Source: Impatiens glandulifera (lineage: Eukaryota; Streptophyta; Magnoliopsida; Ericales; Balsaminaceae). From it: DNA of 64,000 nt. This document shows positions 1 to 14,980 of the stretch, in pieces. Each line of letters begins with the position of its first letter. Position 1 is the stretch's first letter. The DNA is taken from contig NC_061862.1 of the NCBI RefSeq assembly GCF_907164915.1, positions 1,054,001 to 1,118,000 on the forward strand, given 5' to 3'. The translations under genes and the position numbers were made by a program. Below the pieces are notes generated by a model. The model was not told the DNA's origin and made no database searches. It worked only from the letters and a program-made list of their open reading frames with translations.

Positions 1-3000
1 GTTTTCCTTGAAGCAGCGTTACGTGCGGCTTCTCTTGTGGTTCCAAGTTCAAATTGCTATGCAATTGACAATTCAAGTCACATTCATGATTTCGTATCCT
101 GTACAACATTAACTAAACTCTGGATATGCTTTAAGATACTATTCATCGCTTATGCTCTTGCATTTATATTGTTTTCACTTAGCATGCCTGTTAGAGCGAT
201 TGGTTTGGACATCCATTTGTGTACGAAGATAAGGTAATGGGTTTTTGTTGAAGATCATTTCTGGGGATCAGTGACAATTTCAGTGTTTTATGTTCCACCA
301 CTTTATTCTCTTGCAGGATTCTGATATCGTTGTTCGATTCTGTAAAGATGTAGAGTCTAGATCACAGAAGGTAGTGTGGATATTATATTCTTATCTAAGC
401 GTCAATGCTAGGTTGAAATTTCACTATATGTTACCAGTAGTTATGTGTTTTCTTTTTAAGCAAGTGAACCCTTTCATTTATTACCAACCTAGCTATCTCT
501 ACCATGTTAATTTGTGAAGGGGGTGCTATGGAACTCATAAGATTCCTTACACTAGTGTTATGAACAAATCAGAGCTTCCAATCTTGATGCTGGGTTCACT
601 ATTGATAAATAACCAACCCAGAATATTTCTATTGACCAATTCATTAGCTAGTATTTGTGTGATATGGTCTAGTTTATCATTGTAAAAAAAAAGGTTTTTC
701 TTGCTTTTTTGCTTCAATACTTTCATATCTTTATGACCAATAATAATTTTGCAGGGTTATCAGGATTTTGGCAGGTTTGATAGCTTCAATAGGCTTCTTG
801 CTTCTTCAGGGCCTAATGCATTTGTGAAGGTCTGCAGTGATCTCTAATAAGTCCCAAATATGCCAGTTTCACTTTTCTTTTTGCTGATCTATATCCACTT
901 GTCTTTTGTAATTCGATTTGGCAACCTCTTCTATAGACGATGAACTATGTGATTTGGGTTCTAATACTCCTGTAAATTGATGATTTCTTGCAATATGTTA
1001 TGCACATAAGAATAAATAGTTTCTTAGTTGACAATTAGAGAGATATTTATATACCTTCTAATTTCCTAGAGGCTTTGCACAATTTATTTGCTCTCTGACA
1101 TTGACAGTCACAATACCTTGGACATTTAGATAAACCTATTGCAATGAGCTGAGCTTTGAACATGATTGCAAAATTAGTCTGGTCACTCGGAAAATTTAGT
1201 AGATCGCTTACAAATACTTATGAAACAAACATTTGTAAAGTTACATAAAAGATGAAAGTGTAGGAAATCACCCTCTGTATCATTGTAAAGTGGAGTCCTG
1301 GAGCACAGTGGGAGTTAGATAAGCATCAACTCCTTGCCTTAGGGAAGGCTTGAAGATGAAAACCAACTTTTGTTTTAGGCACACTAATTAGTGTGCTCTC
1401 AGCTCTATTTCATTTCTCATTGCACTAAATTGATTAATTTCCTCTCAGCCTGTTTGTATTATTTGGTCGTAAATCAAAATACAGACATGTTGCTTAGTGA
1501 ATAGGGGGAAAGCATCTTCATCAAAGCAGCTGAAAAAACATTTGAAACATTCCTCAAGTTCATTAATTTATATTTTCATTGCTTCCTTAGGTCTCTTACA
1601 CTAGAAAATGGAAGGCCTTAATCTCTAACTTAATTGTATTCCTATTTGTTCTATTCTTAGCTTGAAAACTTGTAAGACAGTTTCATAATACAGATATTCC
1701 AATCATCCAGGAATTCTATGGAGGTGACCTTGTTAATTGTGAGCAAAGTTATGATAAAATGGGACGCTCATCTCAGGTTTGTTTGATAGTGCTGGATCGT
1801 ACTTCCTTTTATATCTCCTTGAGATCTAATTCCTAGGTTGTGTGCTACTAGCTGTTAGCTAGTTCCCAGTAATATAGCCTTCACGGGTAGACATTGTAAT
1901 AAATTTAAGTTGTGAATCACCTCTATGAATTTCAGGTAAATATCAAATGCGGGAGCTGTCCTAGTGCTACATGTAAAGGTAACAAGAGGAATCTCTTTTC
2001 ATGCTTGAAATTCAAGTTCCCTTTAATCATAGGCATCTTACAACTGGTAACGAAATTGAATAGGTTAGGTTGGATATTCTAGGTGACTTAGTGTATGGCT
2101 ATCACCCCTCACTTTTTGTGGTGTTGCTTTTGGAAATTCAATTTCCATTACTAGCTAGCAATTCAAAAGAAAAGTTGCACTTTTCTATTATCTTTCTTCT
2201 CATGGATGGTCAGGCTGATGCACATAAGAATTCTGTCATTTGAGGATATTGGCTTTTATATGAAATCTCGACTCCAAATAGCTTCATGCACATTAAAGCA
2301 TTTAGTTTGCATTTTAACAAACTTTTTTAACTTCTCAAAAATCATTTGGTCATATACGGGGAGCAGATTCTCTTGTCATGTGTTTTTCATCTTCTTTTCT
2401 ATCTCAAGTCGTTTCTACTTACAACATCATTTGTCTTTACCAAATCGCATCTCATTTAAGGTGTTCTAGTAAGTGGTGATAACTATTTGCAAGTTAGCTT
2501 TAGTCAAATCCTTTTCTAATTGGATATTTTCTTATCCTTGAAATTTCTGTTTGTTATCATTTCATCCCTTGTATACTTGAAAAAACTGCTAATATATACT
2601 TGTTGATATGATTGGTTTTTGTGAACTTGATTCACTTTTCTCAACACCATGTGTCCCCCTTCTCAAGAATAATAAAATATATTGACCTTTACCATTTTTC
2701 AGGAATGCTTGATGAATACAAGTGTTTCTTGATATTTTGATTTTACCGAAATATCTTACCACATTATTTCCTTTTTATGTTTCTGCTGATTACTTCCAGG
2801 AAAACTTGGATGCATATGCAGTGTCTCATATGAATCATCTTGCAGGTTATTCATATACCTGTTATCTTTTATGCACCTGTGGCCTTGAACTTGTAATTCA
2901 ATTTCTTGAAGTTACATACTTCTACTTGATATGTGTTCCCTTTCTGGCTGATTCGTTGTATCTCAATCCGTTTCATGAAGATCCCATTGCTATGAGAGGT

Positions 3001-6000
3001 GTTTGATTCAGTTTCATATGTGATTCTACTAGTTTATGGTGAATGCAGGCCACAAAAATGCTATTTTTTTTCGAATAAAGGACCAATAGTCCATTTATGA
3101 AGCTCATTAGTTAGTGATACATAACTTTCATAGCAATATTTTTTTATGTGAGAACTAAGTAGAAACTCTAATAGCTTTGATAAATAATGTCTTAATTGGA
3201 TCCTTGAAGGCATGGATGATTTGTTTTTGAGACTGTAGAGCTTGTATACTATACAAATTAGTATGATGTGTCAAGTTTCCATTGTGGGACAACTCATTGA
3301 AGAGTTCTAGTAAAGAATGCAAGAACAAGAAAATAAACTAGGAAGAATCAGATCTTTTACTTAATGCTGTGACATCTATGGTAATGTTTTGCAGGACAAG
3401 TCTCAAGGTTTTCCTTAATCAATTATTTTAATAATTGGATTTAACTGCTCAAAATCTTGTCACATTTCTGACTATTCTCTGCAGAGTTCTGGTTGAGCTT
3501 GCTATTCCATGTGAGAAACCAGGTCCTCGAGTTTTTGAAGGATTTACGGTGGGTTTTCACCCACGGACATGGGAAATTGTAAGAATATGTCTCTCTTCAA
3601 GAAAATTAAGTACCACAAAGAATAATGGATGAATAATAATTGATTCTTCTGCACTAGGTCTATAATGGCATGACTCAACTGGGTTTTGAGAAGCTCCACA
3701 ATGACTATAGGTATAATATATATAGACGCCTTTTTATCTTTATTTGATATTTCATTTGCATCTTTTTCTATTTAGAACTTTTGTATCTGTGTCTGAAGAA
3801 AACAATTTCAGATATCTCAGTTTTTTATACTTTACTATCATGAAAGACAGCCTATGATATTTGTTTTCTAGTACCATACTTTTGGCTGTGTTTCTAGTAT
3901 ACCATGTTCTATTTGTCCTACTTGTACAGATTTCAGCATGTCAATGTGATTTACTTGTATTCAAGCTTCAATAAATTATGTAATGAAGATAGTTATTCGT
4001 CGCAAAACCCTAGGGAACCTCTTCTCACTTCCATCCCTCTTATCTTTAAGTATTTCCTCTGTGCCTTTTTTTTTTCCTTTTTTTTTCTGTTATTTGTATC
4101 CCGTGTTAGTGTTTCCTGATTTAGGGCATTGCATCTGGAATAACCTTGTATTCAAGCTTCAATAATTATGTAATGAAGATAGTTATCCGTCGCAAAACCC
4201 TAGGGAACCTCTTCTTCCTCTTCTCACTTCCATCCCTCTATCTTTAAGTATTTCCTCTGTGTATTTTTTTTTTCTTTTTTTTTCTGTTATTTGTATCCCG
4301 TGTTAGTGTTTCCTGATTTAGGGCATTGCCTCTGGAATAACCTTGTCCTGATAAATGACAAACAAATTATCTTTGATAACCTTACTATGGTGCTTCTCTT
4401 TATTATATGGCACAATTATGAAAACCTTTGGATCATGGAACACTATCAAAAGATTCTTGCATGTCTCTCTCATTCATAAAATCAAAATTTATCTCGGGCA
4501 CATCAGAGAGCTTGTACATTTTCCTGTCAGATATATGTTCTTTTATATTATTTTAGGGCATTTATGCTGTAACATTCTGATCTTCATGCTAGTATATCAG
4601 CGACATTGATGCATTATATAATTTATTCTGGAGTTCAATCTGTTTATCTTTTAAAATTTTCAATCTTTGATTAGGCAATGACATGGAAGCTGAACTTATT
4701 ATACTTTTGCAGCTTCAACACTGAGCAAACTCATTTACACCTTTATATGACTGCAATTGCTTCCCTGTCTGGCTCAGTGGAAAAACCAATAGTAAAGGTA
4801 AATAAAATTCTGCTATTCAGATTTAGGCTGGATATAACAATCTTTATAAACTCTTCTACATTCTTGCCTTACCCGCTAGAAAAAAACAGGTTGTTATAAA
4901 TTGTCTTTTATTTACAGGTTTCCCCAGAACATGGGCTTGAGGTTAAGTTGTCTGGCTCAGCGACAACTGGAACCCCTCCAACTACTTTGTCCCCTGTACT
5001 GATGGTGGTTAACTGGAGATGTATGGACTGATTTGGATCCTTTTATGGATGTCTCATTATTAAGAATTGTTGTTTTCTTAATCTTGATTTAAGATTTTCA
5101 GGTAAGAAGGCCAGTGATGTTCCATATGAAGTTGAGATCACTATCCCAGTAGAGAATTATGAGCCAATTCAGTTTACTCTTACGAAGATGTGTGGTAAGA
5201 ATGGATTTTTTTTTATATTGCTCGTCCTGGAAGGCATTATGATTTTTCATGTTTTTTTTTTTTTGCTAATTAGCTTCTTTCTGTACAAGTGCAATTTTTG
5301 AAATGCATTTACTAATGCAGAGTTCACGCCAGCACTCTTACTATGTTCAATGGTACCAGATTATTTACCATCTACCTTGGTTTTGTTTGAAATTTGCAGA
5401 ATACGTGCAGAAAGAAGAAGGAAATGATGAAAGAGGCTGGGCTATATTTGGAATCATCTCTTGCATGTAAGCCAAGCTGTAAATTTCGTTTCAACTATTT
5501 CTGGCATTCAAATCTCCTATTCTCTCTTATTTAGGCATCATGGGCATTGTGGTTCTTGTCAAAGAATTGCAGTCAATGTCTTGTACCATTGTGGTGATTA
5601 GATCTCTCGAAATATCTTACCAAATCAACCTGTAACCCTAATAGAACTGTCTTGGTGGTTGACAAAAATTTTGCTTATCTATTTTCATTTGTTAATACAG
5701 ATTTATAGTTTTCTCAATGCTGTTCTGTGCTGGAGGATTTGTTTATAAGACACGATACGAAAGCCAGGTAGATTTTAATTTTTATTTAATTTTTTCAAGA
5801 ACTTTCTGCCGAACTGTTGTGCTTGGTTGTTTACTATTGCAGCGTGGGCTCCATGCATTGCCAGGAATGACATATTTATCGGCGTTTCTAGAAGCTGTAA
5901 GTCATATATATCCCTCTATTTTGCCTAGTCAGTAATCATTGTGAACAAAAATAGGAAAACGTTTTTTACAGTTTTAGTATGTCAATGATGAAGTTATATC

Positions 6001-6263
6001 TGATATCAAACAGAACTTTAGCATCAAAGACAAGTACATCAAACATGAATACAAAAAAAAGAAGAGCATTCTGCTTTATCATATTGTGACTAACAATCTG
6101 TTGTATTTTTTCTTTATTGATGAATTGACGAAAGTTGAGCGGAGGAGGATATGGCTATTCGCAACCAGAAGACTCAAATGGTCCTTCTGGGAATCAAGTC
6201 TCTTGGGAAAGGCCACCTGTTTCTTCTCAAGGGACAACCGGAGGAAGATATGGTTCAATTTGA
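1..6263 (+). CDS. ATG27-like type I membrane protein, 5' end outside window
   Basis: Sixteen exons join in frame: 1-93, 195-233, 317-370, 755-829, 1711-1776, 1936-1978, 2800-2845, 3485-3578, 3658-3710, 4713-4797, 4918-5020, 5102-5194, 5400-5466, 5701-5767, 5843-5896 and 6135-6263 (stop TGA). All junctions except the uncertain last acceptor are standard GT-AG with matching phase, giving about 345 residues. The lumenal part is rich in paired cysteines, including CGSC and CIC motifs. One membrane segment follows in exons 13-14 (GWAIFGIISC onward), then a short cytosolic tail ending GGRYGSI. The arrangement matches the plant proteins annotated as autophagy-related protein 27, which have a mannose-6-phosphate-receptor-like lumenal domain. 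Yeast Atg27 cycles between Golgi, endosome and vacuole and helps Atg9 traffic; the plant role is inferred. The terminal YGSI fits a YxxPhi sorting signal. The first residues visible could be the end of a signal peptide. No disabling change is seen. Confidence 0.8.
3955..4345 (+). repeat. Tandem duplication inside intron 9 of the ATG27-like gene
   Basis: Two head-to-tail copies of about 190-200 bp (3955-4145 and 4146-4345). Both carry the same text from TTCAAGCTTCAATAA through a poly-pyrimidine tract to GGAATAACCTTG. The second copy has an extra CTTCCT unit and a few substitutions. It lies wholly within the 1 kb intron 9 and adds no coding sequence. Confidence 0.85.
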
Positions 6264-8540
<2,277 letters not shown>

Positions 8541-8825
8541 TTCCTTGGCTTCTAATTCTCCTTTTATGATATGGTTTTCTAAAGAGAACTCATTTTGATT
8601 TGGTTGTTGTTTTTCATTGTTATTTGCTTTCTCGTTGTTCACTTGTATTATTGTATTATTGTATTTGCCTCGTTTCAATTAATATATCCTTGTTTAATGC
8701 TTACTTTTATTTTCCAAGGATAAAGCTTTTTTCATTAATCCATAGTTTTATTTATCATTATGTCATAATTGACATATTACATTGTTATAACTATGTTTCA
8801 TTCTTGACAATCTATGTTTTCATTC

Positions 8826-11509
8826 TCTTACTCCGATCAGCCCAAAGCAGGGTCGGGTGCTATAAGCCCAACGGGTGAATCAATAGAACTGAGCTAAAAA
8901 ACTTATTCCGATTATTATCCCTTGTAAGATTGAAAATACCCTATAGAAAACTGAGATGCTTCAGGTTAGACCCTTGAAGAATAAAGCTTCCTTTACCGAG
9001 GGAGCTAAAAGAACTCCACCATTGATTTACGCACCTTGTAAATCACCTTCTGAATAAGAATAAGGAATTCAACCTGAAAAAAGAGTACGAGGCCTTTTAG
9101 TGTTATCTGGGCTTCATATGACCCCTCCCCACCTGAGAGCATCAGAATAGATTTGGCATGGGGCAATGAAATATCTCACTCCTGAAATGACAATCCCGAA
9201 ACACCCTTGACTTTTTTTATAAAGGGAGCTCAGACAGGCCTTGCGCTAGATGATGACCAAGCTACTTACATAGGAGAGTGATCCGCCCCAGATGAATAAG
9301 AAGAAGCCAAGCTTCCTTACACTATGCCTTTATAAAAGCACCAAGAGTAGTTACTCCGACAAGAGCAAAAAATGCATCAATATCGGCGATTAGTAGGGAT
9401 TCTACCAGTTCAGGCATCATGATAATCATCAGGACAAGGTTCCTATCCTAGGCTTAGAGCTAAGCTAGACCTGTAACTTACTTCGGAATGATTGTTGGTT
9501 ATTTTAGACTAAGAATGCTTTATTAAAGTAGGTTATAGTTCCTGTCCCGAAAGCGGAGGTAATTCAATTAGTCCCACAGCAGACTGGTTAAACACAATAG
9601 AAGATCATGCTTCCGGGAAGATTAATTGCTCTTATATAGGCGTCCAACAGATCTTGAGTTCTTTCTAGTAGCTCTAATTAAGGCTTTCACTGGTGATAGT
9701 GAAGAATGTGGAAAGCTAGTCTTCAATAGTTCAATGGTAAGAATCAAGTGAACCGAATTGAAAGTCAAGAGCTCTTGTTACCGAGTGCATTAGATTATCT
9801 ATGTTCGTTTACATCTTGGCCTACCAAAATTCAGACAAAAAGTGGATTGACTAACTCGTTAGAACAGGCATAGAGCCCTAGTAAAGCGGTACCTCCATTC
9901 TTCAGACTAACTTGATGAAAATAAGTAGACACAACTAGACATGTGAACTCGGATAGCCTAGGGCAGATGAAAATAAAAAGAAAGAGGATAATAATCTATG
10001 TACACACCCAATGAGAGATAGTTTCAATGGATCCTTCTTTTTTTTTCTTTTTTTTTTTTAAGAAAGACTCAAAAAATTAGCCTAAGCTTATATAAGGCTA
10101 GGGAGGAAAATCACTTACTTCTTGAATAAGACAAGCCCGCATCCGTTAAGGCCGGATAATTTTTGTGAATTGGCGGGTGATGGTCCACGACATAGGTGCA
10201 AGCGGAATTATTGGGCGCGCCACTAAGATGGCTGACGAAAATATCAAAGAGAGTGGTGGCAAATCCAATGAGGAAATTTTTTGAAATTAGATAACCTACT
10301 TGATTGATGAGCCAAGTAACCTCAAAGTCAATTTATTTCTGCCTATATATGGAATCATAGAGTTAAAATTGAGGGTCGATGTAATTGAGAAGTGGAATTA
10401 GGCTTGTGAATTGGTTCGATCCAAGAATGATTGAAATTGACTTTGCTTAATCCTCTCGGTTGATATGGTACCTCTTCAAGTCAGCCTTCTTCTTTGTTCA
10501 CTTGAATGACCTTGCACAAAGAAAATAAGGAGAGTCAACACTCGATAGTGACAACGGATTCAAATTCATTGAGACATTTCATCGAACACTTAAGGTGAGC
10601 TCTACAAAAGCATGGTAGTGTGTGATCTTTAATCACGTTAAATTTCAGCCCACATATCATTTTCAAATGCCCTAAATTCCAACTCGAATATCACACAAAT
10701 TCACATTTCCATGCCAAAGTATGGCAAAGAGATTCCTCAAAATATTGTAAATAATGCGTCATGTTGGAATTTGGAGCTTAAACATAACCTTGAAAAGCTC
10801 ACACCTCATGCCAACACATGTTAAAGTTTCACCTTGAATGTTACAATAAAGGACTGGGAAATTGAGCTTCAACGCCTATCAAATTTCAGTTCACAATGTG
10901 CAATTATTTTAGTTCAGATTATGGGAACGGAATGTCCCAAATCCAATTTAAAACATTGTTCAAGCGTTCTGCTCAAAATTATTCGTCAAGTGAAATGCTT
11001 AAAACTTTCATCTTGATAAAGATGGGGTGTAAAATTACAGTCGGCAGCAAGATGCTCAAAATTGAATTGAAAATGACAGCATAAGAATGTTACAATTGAA
11101 GCTTGAATACGGATCTGAACCCATAGTACCTGAATCCGGTTCTAGAAGAGCGAAAAAAGGATGTTTTGTTAATAGAAAGAAGAAAGTGTTTATAGTTGTA
11201 GGGATATAAACAATCATACTCATCCGAGCCACATGAACATATATACATACATAATACGAAAATTTTCACATTGTTGAAGATCTAGTGGTGCTACCCGAAG
11301 ACTTAAATGAATAGTCATCGTTGTTAAAAACAACAGAGATCTAATGATAATTTGCATGTAGATTCTAGTCTTTAACGTAAAAAAATTAAGGTTGTAATAA
11401 CGAAACGAACAAATGAAAATTTGGTCATAGCTAGGGGAACAAGAAAGACATGGTAATATATTTAATACGCAATCAAATAATTTCTTCCAATATTTGATTA
11501 CATATCTAT
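8826..11509. other. Non-coding spacer, organelle-like texture, unassigned
   Basis: About 2.7 kb with no ORF that matches a known protein and no splice-linked coding signal. From about 8840 to 11100 the base composition is clearly less AT-rich than the rest of the spacer, and its texture resembles plant mitochondrial intergenic DNA. I could identify no organelle gene in it, so a mitochondrial insertion is only a suggestion. An A/T-rich tract (T runs) lies at 10038-10060. Confidence 0.3.
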
Positions 11510-12345
11510 ATATATATATATATAATGATGCTTAATTTTTAAAGTGTTCGGATTGTCGGATCGAGAGTTGTGGTTAATTTGGATATTTATGTGAGAGTAA
11601 TGAATATTTGGGTCGGATTGTGAATTGACCCGCCTATACACTTAAAACAGTTACAAATAAAATAAAAAATGTTATTTGTATGTTTCGAACTTGCAACCTA
11701 ACAAAACAAATACAACCCTTTAACCAACTAGGCTACTAACACTTTATATTTAAGATTTAACACCAAATTTGATGAACGCGAGAAATTTTAACAATAAAAG
11801 TTCAAATTTTTAACTAACTAATCTATATATACAATGATGCTTAATTTTTAAGGTGTCCGTCGAAAGCTGTGGTTAATTTGAATATTTATGTGAGAGTAAA
11901 TGAATATTTGGGTTGGATTATGGGTTGACCCGCCCATAAACTTAAAGAGGTTAAAAATAAAATTAAAAATATTATTTGTATATTTCGAACTTGCAACCTA
12001 ACAAAACAAGTACAACCCTTTAACCAACTAGACTTACAACACTTTATATTTAAGATTCAATACCAAATTTGATGAACGCGAGACATTTTAACAATAAAAG
12101 TTCTAATTTTTAACTAACTAATATATATATATATAATGATACTTAATTTTTAAAGTGTCTGGATTGTTGGGTCGAGGGCTGTGGTTAATTTGGATATTTA
12201 TGTGAGAGTAAATGGATACTTGGGTCGGATTGTGGGTTGACCCGCCCATAAACTTAAAACGGTTAAAAATAAAATTAAAAATGCTATTTGTATGTTTCGA
12301 ACTTGCAACCTAACAAAACAAGTACAACCTTTAACCAAGTGTGAT
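11510..12345 (+). repeat. About 305-bp tandem repeat, 2.7 copies
   Basis: The landmark AATGATGCTTAATTTTTAA recurs near 11525, 11832 and 12135 (the last with one change), about 305 bp apart. Each unit contains TTTCGAACTTGCAACCTAAC, a GGGTTGACCCGCC-like segment and a TA-rich boundary. The third copy is cut short near 12345. No coding potential. Confidence 0.85.
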
Positions 12346-12702
12346 TGAGATATGGTTTGTCGAGGGATAATAAACCGGTATCATTTGAAAGTGGTTAAAA
12401 AAATATGAATCAAATATTTGATTGACCAAAGTGTGAGGTCACGATACTAATTATTAAAAAAATATGAATAAAATATTTGATTGACAAAGTGAAAGTGTAA
12501 AGTCACGAGATGAAAGGTTCATTCGAAAAAAATATGTGATAAACATGTGAGAAAATAAGTTGTTTTATCGAAGTGAATAAAATGTGGAACGAGAGCGTTA
12601 TATTTTAATAATTTTAAACATTGAATAAATATTATTATAATTTTTTTTTAATTTAATTTGTTTTTATTCTTATCCGTGTGCATCGCACGAAAATTTTCCT
12701 CG
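12346..12702. other. AT-rich spacer with a short internal repeat
   Basis: Two degenerate copies of a roughly 70-bp stretch containing ATATGAATnAAATATTTGATTGAC lie at about 12400-12530. Nothing else recognisable. The copia-type LTR homology begins abruptly at about 12703. Confidence 0.5.
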
Positions 12703-13186
12703 TATTATTTAATAATTGTATATTGGTTGTTATCATAATAAAGATTAAAATCCAATTAAAGTGATCTATTAAAATATAAAGGTCATGGGCTTATTTAGAC
12801 ATCTATAATAAATATGAGAACATATTTGTGTAGAAATAGAAATATCATTTATTATTTCGTTGATGAGCCGAATAATAAATGAGTATATTAGGGTCAACCC
12901 ATCCCAACCCATATAGAACATTGAGCATTCAAGAAGGCTATCGATATAGAGTTGGAAGACTTAAACCCCACACACATCAGACATTCCAATCCAGGTTCAG
13001 ATTCAGAACAAGAAGATCCAAGATCAAAAGAAGATCCAAAAATCAAGAGAAGATTAAAAAGAAGAGAATAACGAAGAACGACTTAATTACATATTCATGT
13101 ACGTTTCCGCAACTTATGTTTATCTCAATTTACCGACATAGAGTATAAGACTTAAGAAATAAAGATATAGATTAAAGATTCTAACA
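12703..13186 (+). repeat. Left LTR of the coding-free element (5' truncated)
   Basis: Matches 16972-17508 from ATTATTTAATAATTGTATATT to ATTCTAACA. It differs by substitutions and small indels, including a missing stretch near AACATACCTATTATTTTTC that is present in the right copy. Confidence 0.8.
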
Positions 13187-13802
13187 AGTGGTATCAAAGT
13201 CTTCTCTATGTCGATCTATTGAGATTTAAATTTATAAGAATTTTTAAAAATATGATAGACATTTTTTTATATGTTATTGATCTAATTTGGCTAGAAAGGA
13301 TAATGATAGAATGAATTAATGAATAATAACAACAATATTTGATATATATATTGATTTAAACTTTTGGACTAGATTAAAATAAAAGAATAAGACATCAAGT
13401 ATTTAAATAACAAATTTTATTTAAAGAATTGTAATTAAAAAATGATTTACATTCTCTTACCTATAATATATATCTAATTAATTAGACACTTAAAGAAATT
13501 AAATATTTGTTTTAAAGAATCGTGGTAATAACGGTTAAAAAGTTAAAAAAATTAGAGTGAATCAATTATTTTAATATTAATTATTTTTTTTATTATATTA
13601 ATTATTTAAACCATAATTATATATATATATATATGGAATTTATTAATTATAATTAATTAAATAATTAATTCAAATTTTAGAATAATAATTAATTATTATT
13701 AATTAAGGAATTAATTAATTATATAGAGAGAGAAATTAATGATACAGAAGTTAATATAAAGATTAATTAATATATTATGTATATCTCGGTTAATATATAT
13801 AT

Positions 13803-14384
13803 AAGGGTGGGTGGGTACGGTATACCTTAATATTTTATCTATATCTTATACCTTACCTAAATTTTCGGTATGAAAAAAATGCATACCTTTATCTTACCTT
13901 GATTTCGGTATACCTTGTTTTGATATACCTTAATTTCGGTATACAAAAAATTCATACTTTTACCTTACCTTAATTTCGGTATACCTTATTTTCGGTACGG
14001 TATTATACCTTTGATACCTAAAAAAGATATTAATTTAAAAAAAAATGAATCCCATTGGTAAGGTAAAAGATATTGAATAATATTTCAATATAATTATATT
14101 TTGATATTATTCAAAAATTATATTTCTATAATTAAATTAATTTTAATTCTATTTAATTATTTCTTTATAAGTATTATATATATATTTATATATATATTAA
14201 CTTATAAATATTATTTCGGTATTTCGGTATATCTCGATATACCAAAATTTTAAAAATCTCATACGTAAAAGTAATTATGGTATCATATCTTATCTTTTTT
14301 TCGGTATACCTTAAAAGTCTATATTTTTTATATATTACGGTATTTTCGATATACCATTAATATCGGTAATTTTCCCCACCCCTA
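13803..14384. mobile_element. MITE-like insertion rich in CGGTATACC motifs
   Basis: The ends are imperfect inverted repeats: AAGGGTGGGTGGG on the left and CCCCACCCCTA on the right. The inside is filled with CGGTATACC and its inverses, often in TTTCGGTATACC context. This looks like a non-autonomous hAT-type MITE sitting inside the LTR element. An 8-bp target duplication is not distinguishable in the surrounding TA-rich sequence. Confidence 0.6.
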
Positions 14385-14852
14385 TATACATCTATTTATT
14401 ATTATTCGGGAGTTATATATATTAATTAATATATTATATATATTCAGAATTAATTATAAATTTAAGAATTCATAATAATTATAAGGAATTAAGGAATTTA
14501 GTTTTAGAATAATAATTAATTATCACTTATTAGTTAAGAAATTAAAATAATGATAATAATTATTTTAATTAATTAAAAATTAAGTAATATTTATACTGAA
14601 ATTAATACATTAATATACAATTAAGAAAAAAATTAAAATATTTTATGGAAATTAAAATTAGAAATTATGAAATAAAGTAAATTATAAAATTATGTATATA
14701 TACATTATGATCTGAGACTTAAAGTAAAGAAAAATAGTTACTTATCATATTTATAATATTTTATAAATATTGATTACATCAAGTAACTTTGTAATATATT
14801 TAATGAATTATTATAAAAACAGATGAATACATACACTTTATTTATGACTTAA

Positions 14853-14980
14853 TCAATGTATTAATTATTTATATGAATATATTCAGAAATTAAGAAAAAG
14901 TCAAGAATAAAGAACTTAATGTATTGATTATTTATATGAATATATTCAGAAATTAAGAAAAAGTTAAGAATAAAGGGAAA
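14853..14980 (+). repeat. Two tandem copies of a 64-bp unit
   Basis: The stretch from AATGTATTrATTATTTATATG to AAGAATAAAG is repeated head to tail with only a few changes, within the LTR element's interior. Further right (about 15370-15740) there are three looser copies of a unit containing a TGTAAnTATGCGrTTrT core. Confidence 0.75.

Noticed and set aside
9300..9440. Small minus-strand frame (MMPELVESLL...) that looked like a short plastid membrane protein
   Set aside because: No match to any small plastid gene I know; too short to support.
10540..10600. Integrase-like word (SDNGFKF) on the plus strand
   Set aside because: No further integrase motifs within reading distance; probably chance.
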